The notes under the pieces were generated by a model. It was not told where the DNA came from and made no database searches. It saw only the letters and a list, made by a program, of their open reading frames with translations. A DNA stretch of 32,069 nt from Sedimentisphaerales bacterium (GTDB lineage Bacteria > Planctomycetota > Phycisphaerae > Sedimentisphaerales > SM23-30): assembly GCA_028281535.1 (NCBI GenBank), contig JANQJS010000027.1:1-32069 (forward strand), given 5' to 3'. The translations under genes were made by a program, and so were the position numbers. The stretch's first letter is position 1, and the number at the start of each line of letters is the position of its first letter. This document shows positions 1-9,087 of the stretch, in pieces.

Positions 1-1114
1 CACCCCTGCCGATTCCAAACGTGCCCGTAAATTTGGTGCACAAGGCATTGGTCTTTGCCGTACAGAACATATGTTCTTTGAAGGCGATCGTATCTGGGCC
101 ATCCGTCAATTGATCTTGGCTGCTGATGAATACAGCCGCCTCAAAGAAGAAATTCAAGAAATTGAAGCGGAAGATCAAATCGGTGCTGAAGATAAAAAAC
201 AACTCGCTACATTGAAAAAAGAATTCAAAGATCCTAAGAGCAAATTCGAAGGTGCTTTGAAAAAATTATTGCCATACCAACGTAAAGATTTCACCGGCAT
301 TTTCTCTGAAATGGCTGGTCTACCTGTAACGGTTCGTTTGTTGGATCCACCATTGCACGAATTCTTGCCACATGATGACAAGAGTCAAAAAGAAATGGCC
401 AAACGCTTGGGTGTGAAACCTGCTGACGTCAAAGCCAAAGTGGCTGAACTTCATGAATTCAATCCTATGTTGGGTCATCGTGGTTGTCGCCTGGCGATTA
501 CCTACCCTGAAATTTATCGCATGCAGGCACGTGCGATTATCGAAGCAGCGATTGCTGTGAAAAAGAAAAAGAAAATCGTTCTACCTGAAATCATGGTTCC
601 ATTGATCGGTACCACTGGCGAATTGGCGTTCGTAAAAGAACATATCGTTGACGAAATCAACAAAGTCTTCGCCGAGAAGAAAACCAAAGTCAAATACATG
701 ATTGGAACGATGATCGAAGTGCCTCGTGCTGCGATGGTTGCTGAAACGATTGCTGAAGAAGCTGAATTCTTTAGCTTCGGCACCAACGACCTAACACAAA
801 TGGGGCTTGGTTTCAGCCGTGACGATGCTGGCAAGTTCATTTCTGAATATGTCAAACATGGCATCTACGATATTGATCCATTCCAAAGCTTGGATCAACA
901 AGGTACTGGGCGTTTCATCGAAACCGGTATCAAACTGGGACGCTCTACTCGTAAAAACCTTAAAATCGGTATCTGTGGCGAACATGGTGGTGACCCATCC
1001 AGTATCGACTTCTGCCATAGAGCTGGCATGAACTATGTGAGCTGCTCGCCTTTCCGTGTACCTGTTGCACGATTAGCCGCTGCTCAAGCTGTTCTCGCTA
1101 ATGGCAAAAAGTAA
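1..1114 (+). CDS. ppdK: Pyruvate, phosphate dikinase, C-terminal part (5' end outside window)
   Basis: The reading frame is open from base 2 and encodes about 370 residues of PPDK, which interconverts pyruvate, ATP and phosphate with phosphoenolpyruvate, AMP and pyrophosphate. The start lies upstream. What is present is the PEP/pyruvate-binding TIM barrel. Family motifs appear in order: [12 protein letters not shown], the [12 protein letters not shown] strand, [30 protein letters not shown], and the active-site cysteine in GICGEHGGD followed by [14 protein letters not shown]. The swivelling phosphohistidine and nucleotide-binding domains are not in the window. A lysine/glutamate-rich stretch at about 145-255, between the RTEHMFF segment and LPYQRKDF, looks longer than in typical bacterial PPDK. 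The gene ends at TAA 1112-1114 and is followed by a terminator, so it is probably the last gene of its transcript. Confidence 0.96.
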   Translation, partial: TPADSKRARKFGAQGIGLCRTEHMFFEGDRIWAIRQLILAADEYSRLKEEIQEIEAEDQIGAEDKKQLATLKKEFKDPKSKFEGALKKLLPYQRKDFTGIFSEMAGLPVTVRLLDPPLHEFLPHDDKSQKEMAKRLGVKPADVKAKVAELHEFNPMLGHRGCRLAITYPEIYRMQARAIIEAAIAVKKKKKIVLPEIMVPLIGTTGELAFVKEHIVDEINKVFAEKKTKVKYMIGTMIEVPRAAMVAETIAEEAEFFSFGTNDLTQMGLGFSRDDAGKFISEYVKHGIYDIDPFQSLDQQGTGRFIETGIKLGRSTRKNLKIGICGEHGGDPSSIDFCHRAGMNYVSCSPFRVPVARLAAAQAVLANGKK

Positions 1115-1154
1115 TATCACCTGTCGGATGAACCCGATGATGATTTAAATATCC

Positions 1155-1190
1155 AACCCCCTGTTCTCATACGAGTTCAGGGGGTTTTTT
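1155..1190 (+). terminator. Intrinsic terminator of ppdK
   Basis: The arms ccccctg (1157-1163) and caggggg (1178-1184) pair. Inside them a second short stem, ctc with gag, closes a four-base loop across a TT/TT internal mismatch. Six T residues follow at 1185-1190. It lies about 40 bases after the ppdK stop codon and matches a classical rho-independent terminator. Confidence 0.9.
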
Positions 1191-1263
1191 AATGAACCGC
1201 CTTCTCAACTCCACCTTTAAGTTGTTAGCTAAAAGCTCTTTAAGAAAAACAGAGACAAAAGAC

Positions 1264-1293
1264 TTGACCCATCCTCTTTGCATTCGCTAGAAT
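1264..1293 (+). promoter_or_regulatory. Candidate sigma-70 type promoter of the YWTD protein gene
   Basis: TTGACC at 1264-1269 and TAGAAT at 1288-1293 are separated by 18 bases, downstream of the ppdK terminator and about 90 bases upstream of the chosen start at 1382. The hexamers are close to the generic sigma-70 consensus. Promoters of this group are not well defined, so this remains a candidate. Confidence 0.4.
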
Positions 1294-1381
1294 TTACCTG
1301 TTGGGTAAATTTCGCTTGATTTGCATTTTATATATTCCAACAGAAAAACTATCTGTCGGTATTTTCAAAGGAGATTCGATT

Positions 1382-3181
1382 ATGAAGCTTTATGCTTGTA
1401 TTGTTTTTACAATGATAGCTTTCTTAAATCAATATCTGAATGGTCAAATCATTTATTCGACCGATGACCTGTTAAATGAAATCAATCGCTATGACACAAC
1501 AACAAACCCAACCCAAAAAGACAATCTGTTTTCTTCCGTCCTTGACACTCCCGATGGTATCGCATTAGACTTAACCGCATCCAAAGTTTACTGGACCGAT
1601 CGTGGGGCAAACAAAATTCAACGTTCCAACTTAGATGGCAGTAATAAAGAAGATATAATTACTGCAGGATTATCTTCTCCCCAAGCGATTGCAATTGATT
1701 CATCTGGTGGAAAAATGTATTGGGTCGAATCGGCCAAAGTAAGACGAGCCAATTTGGATGGAACAAACATGGAAACACTCGTCACAGCCGGTCTTTCTGA
1801 TCCTCATGGCATTGCAATCGACACGACTGCAGGTAAAGTCTATTGGACCGATGATGGCAGTTCTAATAAAATTCAGCGAGCCAATTTTGATGGAAGTAAT
1901 GTTGAAGATTTAGTCACTGGGGTCAATGGATTAAAAGGTATAGCTCTTGATACCGCCTCAGGAAAAATGTATTGGGTTGCCCCCGTAGGAAAAGGGACAG
2001 ATAAAATTCAAAGAGCCAACCTGGACGGCTCAAACATTGAAGATCTGATCACATCTGGTACCTTTTTCGCTGAAAGCATCACCCTTGATCTTGCCAATGG
2101 GAAAATGTATATCGGCGATCCAGGATTTAATAACATATTCAGAGCCAATCTGGATGGTACAGGCCTGGAAACGATCGTATCACAAACGTTTACGTATCCT
2201 GATGGCATGACCATTGATCCTACTAACGGGAAAATATATTGGGCAAACCATAGCACATCAAAAAAAATCCAGCGAGCCAACTTAGATGGCTCAAACATTG
2301 AAGACCTCGTTTTCAATCACGCTGAAGAACCAACAGGTATAGCAATCGACACCACCATGGGAAAAATATATTGGACAGAAAAATCGCTTTTACAAATTAA
2401 AACATCAAATATTGATGGAACCAATTTTGAAAATATATCGCTTAACAGTTTTACATTCCCTGAAAGTATCGCACTCGACATTGCCAACGGAAAAATGTAT
2501 TGGACAGACACGATATACAAAGAAATCTTGCGATCAAATCTTGATGGTTCTAACATAGAAGAACTTTTAAGTACTGGATCAAATAAAGCGCATACTATTG
2601 CTCTCGATTTGGACAATGAAAAAATGTATTGGACCAGTGCTGGATCATCTGACAAAATCCAACGTGCTAACCTGGATGGCACTAACATTGAAGATATTGT
2701 TACAAGCGGTCTTAGCTATCCATGGGGAATTGCATTAGATCTGACTTCCGGAAAGATTTATTGGACAGATGCAGGCACAAATATAATCCAACGAGCAAAC
2801 CTGGATGGATCAAATGTTGAAACACTTATTTCTTCAGGCCTGAATAACCCATGGGCTATTGAACTCGATCTCATCGCAAATAAGATGTATTGGACGGATG
2901 AAGGCTCCAAAAAGATTCAACGAGCAAACCTTGATGGCTCAAACATTGAAAATATTGTGACGAGTGGCTTAGACCGTCCTTATGATATTGCATTATATTT
3001 CCCACTACTTCCAACAGATCTCAATCAAGATCACATTATTAACATCATCGATTTTTCGCTCCTTAGTAGTGACTTTGGATGCCTAGCAAGTTGTATGGCT
3101 GATATTAATAATGATGGACAAGTTGATTTAGATGATGCTATTCAATTCGTTTCTGATTGGCTAGAAGGCGCATCCAACTAA
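1382..3181 (+). CDS. Secreted YWTD (LDL-receptor class B type) double beta-propeller with dockerin-like C-terminus
   Basis: The start at 1382 is chosen because AAAGGAG lies about ten bases upstream and the product then begins with a signal peptide (MKLYACIVFTMIAFLNQYLNG). An in-frame ATG at 1301 would bury that signal. The 599-residue protein carries about eleven repeats of the pattern GIALD...GK-YWTD...IQRANLDGSN, plus an initial IIYSTD and a final strand DIALYF. That is enough for about twelve blades, that is two six-bladed YWTD propellers. The last 55 residues hold two calcium-loop motifs, DLNQDHIINIID and DINNDGQVDLDD, of the dockerin or EF-hand type common in exported proteins of Phycisphaerae. 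Such propellers usually bind proteins or glycans; the ligand is not predictable here. No catalytic residues were seen. It stands as a single gene between ppdK and the glycosyltransferase. Confidence 0.88.
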   Translation: MKLYACIVFTMIAFLNQYLNGQIIYSTDDLLNEINRYDTTTNPTQKDNLFSSVLDTPDGIALDLTASKVYWTDRGANKIQRSNLDGSNKEDIITAGLSSPQAIAIDSSGGKMYWVESAKVRRANLDGTNMETLVTAGLSDPHGIAIDTTAGKVYWTDDGSSNKIQRANFDGSNVEDLVTGVNGLKGIALDTASGKMYWVAPVGKGTDKIQRANLDGSNIEDLITSGTFFAESITLDLANGKMYIGDPGFNNIFRANLDGTGLETIVSQTFTYPDGMTIDPTNGKIYWANHSTSKKIQRANLDGSNIEDLVFNHAEEPTGIAIDTTMGKIYWTEKSLLQIKTSNIDGTNFENISLNSFTFPESIALDIANGKMYWTDTIYKEILRSNLDGSNIEELLSTGSNKAHTIALDLDNEKMYWTSAGSSDKIQRANLDGTNIEDIVTSGLSYPWGIALDLTSGKIYWTDAGTNIIQRANLDGSNVETLISSGLNNPWAIELDLIANKMYWTDEGSKKIQRANLDGSNIENIVTSGLDRPYDIALYFPLLPTDLNQDHIINIIDFSLLSSDFGCLASCMADINNDGQVDLDDAIQFVSDWLEGASN

Positions 3182-3353
3182 GTTAATATAATTCTAATTC
3201 TACCGTAAAGTAGTTTCAGAGAGACTAACAGAGCGATTAATCCACACGAGAAAGTGTTTATCTATTGTAAGGAGGTTTATTTTTTAGTAATTTATATTAT
3301 AATACCTGCATAACTATTTATGTAATTATCAATATTGGATTGAGACGCGTCAT

Positions 3354-5156
3354 ATGGCGAAACAACGACAATCAAAGCATAAAACCCCCATCCAAACTCA
3401 ACGCGATATATCCCCAACGGAGTTAAACGCCCCATTAGCTGACAACTCTAAAGCGAACAAAAAACTTGAGTGGCTTATCGCATTGGTTTTATTGGCGGTG
3501 GGCATATTCCAATCTATCATTTATTTTGATCATAAGGTTGTTCCGAACCTGGATTTCCCTGCGTTTTATAGTAGCGGTGAAGCTTTGTGGTCAGGGACAC
3601 TTCCCAGCAATTTAAAGCGAGCACCTGTCTTAGGGTTTATGCAAGTCGGACTCAGTCATTTTGTGGGTGGCCAAACTCCAGGGTTAACGGCAGGTAGAAT
3701 CATTAACGCCATCTTTCACCCACTATGTATTTTACTGCTGTGGGGTATTGGTAAACGCCTGATTGGGTCGGCCGCTATTTGGGTTACTCTGCTGGCCCTG
3801 ATGAACCCATGGGTTATCTGGCTGATCCCTGAACCGATTGCACAACCTCCGATGCTCTTTTTTATGCTGGCAGGTTTTTACCTAGCACTAAAAGGTTCGC
3901 GATGGGCTTATCTATTTGGTGCACTCGCATGCATGACACGTTATGATGGCGGGGCCATCCTACTGGCGATCGGCCTGTATGATCTTCTCACTAGAAAAAC
4001 TACCAAAGAAAAGTTAATGACGTTTGTCTGGGGCCTAATCGGGTTTTTACCTTTGATGATCTGGATGTTATTAACCTATCTAAAATGGGATGATCAAGGT
4101 GGCGAACATTATCTAAAAGTCATGACAGGCGGCGACAAAGGATTATGGGTTGCGTTTACACACAACTTGAAACAGGCCTGGGATGTGGCATTTTCGCCAT
4201 TAATTTACTCACCGAAAGATCCCACTAATGCCAGTAAATTATGGATACTTATATGTCAAATTATCGTGGGAACAAGTTTCTTCCTATCATTTATTTGGGC
4301 ATGTATCAAACGCAACTGGATCATCGTGTCACTATTTGTCTTTTTAATACCTTACTTCTGTGTCCATGCGATGATGTCGTTTAATTATCATAAATTCCAT
4401 TCCGCGAGTCACTGGGCAATATTGCTTATCTGTGCGTATGGAATTTATACCAGTTGGTTATTTTTAAATAATAAACTCTCGATCCCAAAATGGTTCACAT
4501 TGACCTGCCAAAGTCTAATTGGGTTAGGTGCCATTTTACTCATCGTTTATCTGGCAAAACAGATTCCAACAATTTCAAAACTAAGCCAAAACTCAACGCT
4601 TCTGACAGGTGTTGGTCTTTCAGCTGTCGTCGTCATATGCATTGCAAGACTAATCATTACCAAAAAAGAGTTTCTGATTCGTGATCTATCAGGTGCATTG
4701 ATCGTCGCTGCCATGATACTCTCAAATCAATTTGTACTTGTGAATATCGTGGGGAGCGGACAAAGAGATATTGAATTCAAATTACTCGCAGACTGGTACG
4801 TCAAAAATGCCCAGTCTGGTGAAAAACTAGCCACCACCATGCCACACATTGTACGTATTTTTGCTCCGAAAGCCTCCGATGAATTTTCCCATACCAGATT
4901 TATTCGAGGCAAAGACATCAATGAATTCACCCAAAGCTGCTACAAAAAAAATATTACCTATGTAGCCTGGGACTCACGGATGGGCTATTATCCTCAAGAT
5001 ATTTACTACAAACGTTATGGGCTCCAAAAAATTGCCCCACTCTACCGCCCACAAGATTTAGGACCTTACAAATACCTAACTACTATGGGAACTAAGTTTC
5101 GACACATTCATGTTTTTCGATTACAAGATCTCGCCAGTTTTCAAAAAGAAAAATAA
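3354..5156 (+). CDS. Integral membrane GT-C type glycosyltransferase (ArnT/PMT-like)
   Basis: This is a 600-residue protein with a basic cytoplasmic N-terminus (MAKQRQSKHK), a first membrane helix near residues 42-60, an acidic extracytoplasmic segment (VVPNLDFPAFYSSGEAL) and then about ten further hydrophobic helices. The layout, the early aspartate in the first loop, and the PEPIAQPPMLFF segment before a helix resemble lipid-phosphate-sugar dependent glycosyltransferases of the dolichyl-phosphate mannosyltransferase/ArnT superfamily. Those enzymes move a sugar from a polyprenyl carrier to lipid A, protein or glycan outside the membrane. Donor and acceptor cannot be told from the sequence. 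The ATG at 3354 has no obvious Shine-Dalgarno site. It converges with the gene ending at 5182, only 25 bases away, and no terminator hairpin is visible between them. Confidence 0.75.
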   Translation: MAKQRQSKHKTPIQTQRDISPTELNAPLADNSKANKKLEWLIALVLLAVGIFQSIIYFDHKVVPNLDFPAFYSSGEALWSGTLPSNLKRAPVLGFMQVGLSHFVGGQTPGLTAGRIINAIFHPLCILLLWGIGKRLIGSAAIWVTLLALMNPWVIWLIPEPIAQPPMLFFMLAGFYLALKGSRWAYLFGALACMTRYDGGAILLAIGLYDLLTRKTTKEKLMTFVWGLIGFLPLMIWMLLTYLKWDDQGGEHYLKVMTGGDKGLWVAFTHNLKQAWDVAFSPLIYSPKDPTNASKLWILICQIIVGTSFFLSFIWACIKRNWIIVSLFVFLIPYFCVHAMMSFNYHKFHSASHWAILLICAYGIYTSWLFLNNKLSIPKWFTLTCQSLIGLGAILLIVYLAKQIPTISKLSQNSTLLTGVGLSAVVVICIARLIITKKEFLIRDLSGALIVAAMILSNQFVLVNIVGSGQRDIEFKLLADWYVKNAQSGEKLATTMPHIVRIFAPKASDEFSHTRFIRGKDINEFTQSCYKKNITYVAWDSRMGYYPQDIYYKRYGLQKIAPLYRPQDLGPYKYLTTMGTKFRHIHVFRLQDLASFQKEK

Positions 5157-5181
5157 GATACTATCTTCGATTGCGGCAATG

Positions 5182-7254
5182 TTATTTACTTAAAGCAGGA
5201 TCTCCTTCTAAAAGCACCGTTTTAATCGACATTAAGTTCTGAGGAGCATCTTTATAGTCGTCTTTTACACCGGTCGAATAATGCTTGATGACTTTGGGAT
5301 ACCATTGCCCCTGCTTTGTTTGTGAGAACTCTTTCACTTCATGAATATCATAAGAACCATATTCATTTGCCTGGTCATCAACAGAAACAACATACTTCGG
5401 TTTATTTTTCCAGTTGGCTTTTGAGTTTTGTTCAATGCGAACTTTAACACAAATATAATCCTTATTTGGATCTATGTAATATAAAATCCGACCAGGCAAC
5501 CTCTCCGTATTATTGATATGATTTTTAAACCCTGCATAGAGACACTGCAAGCAAATGAGATCATTATTATTTGCATACATATCATTTGAGATTAACGTAA
5601 GGTCAGAATCCTCTAAAGATGGCCACCCTAAACCATCATCTCCCTCAACAATCTCTTGAATATCGACAAGTTGATTATTTGAATCTTTTTCCGTTGTCTC
5701 AATCAAATAGAAATAATCCTGCTTAAACGCACGTTTATAAGAATAATATTTTTCAAAGAAGGTTTCTTCAATCTTTTCAAACACACTCGCATCACGCGGT
5801 GCACCAATATCATAAATATCTTCGGGACCATGATCAGGATAGACATACGACTTTGTTATTTTATACCCACCGCCAGCTCCACGCTTCCCTGGGTTATCAA
5901 AAAATATTTCGATCGATTCCATAACCAAGTAAGTTTCAGGATCTATATAATTGATACTTCGTCGTTTAATTTGGTTATCTTTATAAAGTTCAATCTCAAC
6001 CATTTTATATTTATGGTTTTCCCGATTAATCGCAGACACTGCTATTTTTGCTTCATACCCAGCCTCTTCCATAACGTCAGCATATTTTTTAATCATCGCC
6101 ATCGGCTTATCAACAGGAATATCCCAACCGGAATAATCATTATCCATTTCTTGAATCGTAATATCATTCTCAAATGGATTATAAATAAACATTTTTTTAT
6201 GAGTATAATCAAAAAATTCCAGGTGCCACATGCTATTCTTATCAGGCATAATTTTACTCTTATAAAAATAATTGTTAGTAGGAATATGCTTCCAACTTTC
6301 AGCAGAGTAAGTTTTCCCATTCATCGTTGCAGTATCCTTGGTATGCACCCAATGTTTTCCATATATCGTATCAACAACTTTAGCCCAATACAATTTAGAC
6401 TCTTCGGTGGAAACTGACGAATCGAATTCTTTAAGAACCGCATCATCCGGAACGCCTAGATCATAAAGATTTCGGGGTCCCTGTTTTGGATAATCAAATG
6501 TAACATCTCCTTGCTTAACCAGATTGCCATTTTGATCAAATAAACGACTGCTCCCTTTTATCAGCAATTTACTGTTCACATCAACAACTAATTCAATTTC
6601 TCCATCCAGATCATCATTGGTATCTATCTTTAATGTTTGAATTTGGATCTTCTTGCTATCAACAAATCCCTCCTCAATCAAAAGCTGATAATCTTTTTGA
6701 TCCGCTTCTTGCACAATTTCTTCCATCAAATCTAAAGGAGTTGACATCCTGAATTGAGCTTTATTACTCAGCCTGGTTTTTTCGATGACATTGACATCAG
6801 GGTCATGTTCATAGCGAATCCGATCGATATAATCTATATAGATTACTTTTCCACGATTTGTTTTAGTGAACCATTTTTTTTGATCAAATCGTATCCAATG
6901 TTCCTCTACAGCATCATTTCCATGTTCTATTCCCTTGATAGACATATGCATCCAAGGTACATGACTCATCGCCGCTCTTATATCTGCTAAGGCAATGGAC
7001 GCCCCATCAATACTACCAAAACGACTGAATAACCCTGCCGTGATTATGAATAAAACAACAGCCGCTGTCGCATATTTTGTCATTCTATGATTCATTATTC
7101 GTCTCCATATCGGATCAGCTTGAAGGCCCATAGAATCATTGTTACGTTTCTTTATTTCTACCTGCATATCGCGTAGAATCTTACGATCTAATCCCTCAGT
7201 CGTTTCAAACTGACATTGTTTTAATTGTTGCTCTAAAGATTCATTGTTTTTCAT
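5182..7254 (-). CDS. Large membrane-anchored partner of ECF sigma factor (putative anti-sigma/sensor, LolA/RseB-like repeats)
   Basis: The start is placed at 7254, where the ATG overlaps the stop of the upstream sigma gene as ATGA. This indicates translational coupling. A longer in-frame reading would lie inside the sigma gene. The 690-residue product has a short cytoplasmic N-terminus with an IWRRIMNHRMTKYA segment, one membrane helix at about residues 61-78, and a long outside part. That part holds at least two related modules, each ending in the same signature: LYDLGVPDDA at about 263-272 and IYDIGAPRDA at about 480-489. A third beta-rich module lies near the C-terminus (ILYYIDPNKDYICVKV). 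The modules look like the lipoprotein-sorting/RseB-like fold found in many planctomycete sigma partners. The likely role is to hold or sense for the sigma factor; binding to it is inferred from position and coupling only. Confidence 0.7.
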   Translation of the reverse strand: MKNNESLEQQLKQCQFETTEGLDRKILRDMQVEIKKRNNDSMGLQADPIWRRIMNHRMTKYATAAVVLFIITAGLFSRFGSIDGASIALADIRAAMSHVPWMHMSIKGIEHGNDAVEEHWIRFDQKKWFTKTNRGKVIYIDYIDRIRYEHDPDVNVIEKTRLSNKAQFRMSTPLDLMEEIVQEADQKDYQLLIEEGFVDSKKIQIQTLKIDTNDDLDGEIELVVDVNSKLLIKGSSRLFDQNGNLVKQGDVTFDYPKQGPRNLYDLGVPDDAVLKEFDSSVSTEESKLYWAKVVDTIYGKHWVHTKDTATMNGKTYSAESWKHIPTNNYFYKSKIMPDKNSMWHLEFFDYTHKKMFIYNPFENDITIQEMDNDYSGWDIPVDKPMAMIKKYADVMEEAGYEAKIAVSAINRENHKYKMVEIELYKDNQIKRRSINYIDPETYLVMESIEIFFDNPGKRGAGGGYKITKSYVYPDHGPEDIYDIGAPRDASVFEKIEETFFEKYYSYKRAFKQDYFYLIETTEKDSNNQLVDIQEIVEGDDGLGWPSLEDSDLTLISNDMYANNNDLICLQCLYAGFKNHINNTERLPGRILYYIDPNKDYICVKVRIEQNSKANWKNKPKYVVSVDDQANEYGSYDIHEVKEFSQTKQGQWYPKVIKHYSTGVKDDYKDAPQNLMSIKTVLLEGDPALSK

Positions 7255-7790
7255 GACGTCGCCTCCGAACTTAAATGATTTCGAAGTTTTTCGAGTCCAT
7301 AGCGATAACGACTTTTTGCCGTCGATGTAGAAATCCCACATTCTTTAGCAATCTGCTTAAAGGTTAGACCGCCATGCAATCTTAGCGTTATCACTTCACG
7401 TTGATCCAACTGACAGTGCATGAGAGCCTGATAAACCTCTTGGGTTTCTTCAAATTTTAACAGCTTAAGCAAAGGACCTGCTTCGCTTGCTTCCTCTAAT
7501 TCAATCCATTCAGATGCATCGCTGTCTGGCGTACGTTTTCGCATCATGTCACGGGCCCGATTGGCCACACTGGAAACAAGATAACTTTTGAGATTGGACT
7601 TTATTTTGATCTGACCGGCCTGACCTGTAAATTTAACAAACACATCATGTACACAATCTTCCGCTTTCTCATGAGATTTCAGCATACAGCAAGCCACGGT
7701 GAACATGGTGGTCTTATAGAGATGATATATCTCTTCAAGTGCCTTCATGTCACCTTTAAGGTATTGTGAGATAAGCGCTTGCTCGTCCAA
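7251..7790 (-). CDS. ECF-family RNA polymerase sigma factor (module 1)
   Basis: This 179-residue protein has the two domains of an extracytoplasmic-function sigma factor. Region 2 (about residues 20-85) contains AEDCVHDVFVKF and SYLVSSVANRARDMMRKR. Region 4 (about 118-170) contains LDQREVITLRLHGGLTFKQIA and the helix-turn-helix ECGISTSTAKSRYRYGLEKL. The start codon is TTG at 7788-7790. GGAG sits seven bases upstream, and an in-frame stop further upstream leaves no ATG alternative. It overlaps the membrane partner at 5182-7254 by four bases. Related pairs in planctomycetes respond to envelope or polymer signals, but the signal here is unknown. Confidence 0.92.
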   Translation of the reverse strand: MDEQALISQYLKGDMKALEEIYHLYKTTMFTVACCMLKSHEKAEDCVHDVFVKFTGQAGQIKIKSNLKSYLVSSVANRARDMMRKRTPDSDASEWIELEEASEAGPLLKLLKFEETQEVYQALMHCQLDQREVITLRLHGGLTFKQIAKECGISTSTAKSRYRYGLEKLRNHLSSEATS

Positions 7791-7840
7791 TCGGCGTCTC
7801 CATTGCGATCCAAATCAGGATGCTCGTCACCCATAAGACG

Positions 7841-7846
7841 ATTATA
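7841..7846 (-). promoter_or_regulatory. Candidate -10 element upstream of ECF sigma module 1
   Basis: The minus strand reads TATAAT here, about 50 bases before the TTG start of the sigma gene. No convincing -35 hexamer is found at normal spacing, so it may be a weak or regulated promoter, or chance in AT-rich DNA. Confidence 0.25.
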
Positions 7847-7914
7847 AAGGGAAATGGATTTAAAAGATCTTAATTTTATATGAGAAATATTTTAATGCTA
7901 CATTCTGATGCTTT

Positions 7915-7923
7915 CCCCCCCCC
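7915..7923. repeat. Nine-base poly-C (poly-G on the minus strand) tract
   Basis: An uninterrupted run of nine C lies nine bases past the stop codon of the coiled-coil gene and about 125 bases upstream of ECF sigma module 1, in otherwise AT-rich spacer. Runs of this length can slip during replication. Confidence 0.85.
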
Positions 7924-7932
7924 TCAAGTGAG

Positions 7933-9087
7933 CTATTGATTAGGAACAACTTTTTTATGAAGAACGGTTACTTTAGGAGATTGAGCGATTCTAAGATCTT
8001 GTTCAATCGCTTCAAGTTCATTAATCATACCCTCTAATTCACTCTTTAACTTTTTATTTTCAGTTTCAGCATGATTAAATTGTTCAACAAGCAACATATA
8101 GTCTTCATTAATGATCTTATCTATCTTACTTTGATAATGTTTTTTCAAAGCCTCTTTTTCGCTACTACTAATAGAAATCTGAGCTAACTCCTGATTCCAT
8201 TTGTGTAGTTGCTGACCAGAATGATAATGAACAATTTCTTCTTTTCGTTTAGCCTGTTCAATCCGACTCTTAGCAAGCTCTTCTCGGAATTTGTCAATTT
8301 CATACTCATTTATAACGGGCCTTCCATCCTCGGTCTTTTCATTTAACATTTTTTCATAAAGTTCATAACGCTTTTCTTTAAGCTCAACAATCTTTCCCAG
8401 CTCTTTTAATATAACATCTTCATTTGTCAGCGTATGAATATGTTCTTGTTGTTTAAGTATTTCTACACTTATGGCTTTTCGCTTCGCTTGCACCATAACC
8501 AATTCATGCTCGATCGGCTCTAGCTTAGACTTTAATTCACGTAAAATATGCAAAACACCAGCAGTAGTATATAAAGTTGGTATACCAGTTTTTTTCCGTA
8601 GATCACTTTGAAGTTGTGTATTGCTTGAAATTTGATCTCTGTATCTTTCAATTTCTATTTTAAGATAGTCTCGTCTGTCGTGTACATTGCGATTCTTTTC
8701 ATTATTTTTTGTACGGTAATAATCATTGATCAACTCGATAACCCGATCTGCCAATTCAGCAGCAATAGGTTTATATTTCTCTGGATATTTTTCTTTCATA
8801 TTTCGCAATGATATCTCAAAACCTAATATGCTCGATTCTACGTTATCGATAAAACTCAAATCAATGCTACCTACAGGCAAATCTAAACCAAAATACTCAT
8901 CAATCAAGATATCCAGAAATGGCCCTTTCATATAAACGAGTAAACTGGGTTCGTGTGTAATTCGCTTCTGAAAATGGACCGAAGCATAAATGGAATTCGA
9001 ATTGGATTTGTTATCCTCCTGGGTATATCCATAATTTACAAAAGCCAATAAACTAACTAAAATCGCTATATTGTATTTTTTTCTCAT
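7933..9087 (-). CDS. Exported coiled-coil protein of unknown function
   Basis: This is a 384-residue protein with a typical signal peptide (MRKKYNIAILVSLLAFVNYGYTQ), so it is exported. Residues about 35-120 look globular (EPSLLVYMKGPFLDILIDEY). From about 125 to 370 the sequence is almost all charged heptad-like helix with many Lys, Glu and Gln residues (KIEIERYRDQI, VELKEKRYELYEKML, ENKKLKSELEGMINELEAI). The start at 9087 has an excellent AAAGGAG site six bases upstream, inside the previous gene; the two genes overlap by 35 bases, which argues for one transcript with the sigma gene at 9666-10256. I do not recognise the family. The globular N-terminus plus long coiled coil could span the periplasm or scaffold an envelope complex, but that is speculation. 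Confidence 0.8.
   Translation of the reverse strand: MRKKYNIAILVSLLAFVNYGYTQEDNKSNSNSIYASVHFQKRITHEPSLLVYMKGPFLDILIDEYFGLDLPVGSIDLSFIDNVESSILGFEISLRNMKEKYPEKYKPIAAELADRVIELINDYYRTKNNEKNRNVHDRRDYLKIEIERYRDQISSNTQLQSDLRKKTGIPTLYTTAGVLHILRELKSKLEPIEHELVMVQAKRKAISVEILKQQEHIHTLTNEDVILKELGKIVELKEKRYELYEKMLNEKTEDGRPVINEYEIDKFREELAKSRIEQAKRKEEIVHYHSGQQLHKWNQELAQISISSSEKEALKKHYQSKIDKIINEDYMLLVEQFNHAETENKKLKSELEGMINELEAIEQDLRIAQSPKVTVLHKKVVPNQ

Noticed and set aside
1301-1381. Longer N-terminus for the YWTD protein starting at 1301
   Set aside because: The ATG at 1382 has a good ribosome site and begins a signal peptide; the extra 27 residues would disrupt it.
2008-2688. Two minus-strand ORFs of 102 and 123 codons opposite the YWTD repeats
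   Set aside because: Their repeated patterns (for example SSMFEPSRLA) mirror the repeated YWTD coding sequence on the other strand.
3263-3303. A strong TAAGGAGG and a TATAAT between the YWTD gene and the glycosyltransferase gene
   Set aside because: No start codon follows the TAAGGAGG at useful spacing, and TATAAT has no -35 partner at normal spacing. Both may be chance in AT-rich DNA.
5830-6417. 195-codon plus-strand ORF opposite the large anti-sigma-like protein
   Set aside because: It is antisense to a clear gene, with Phe/Ile-rich composition typical of a reverse-frame shadow and no ribosome site or family motif.
7255-7341. N-terminal extension of the 690-residue anti-sigma-like protein to 7341
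   Set aside because: It would overlap the helix-turn-helix coding part of the sigma gene, while the ATGA overlap at 7251-7254 gives a normal coupled start.
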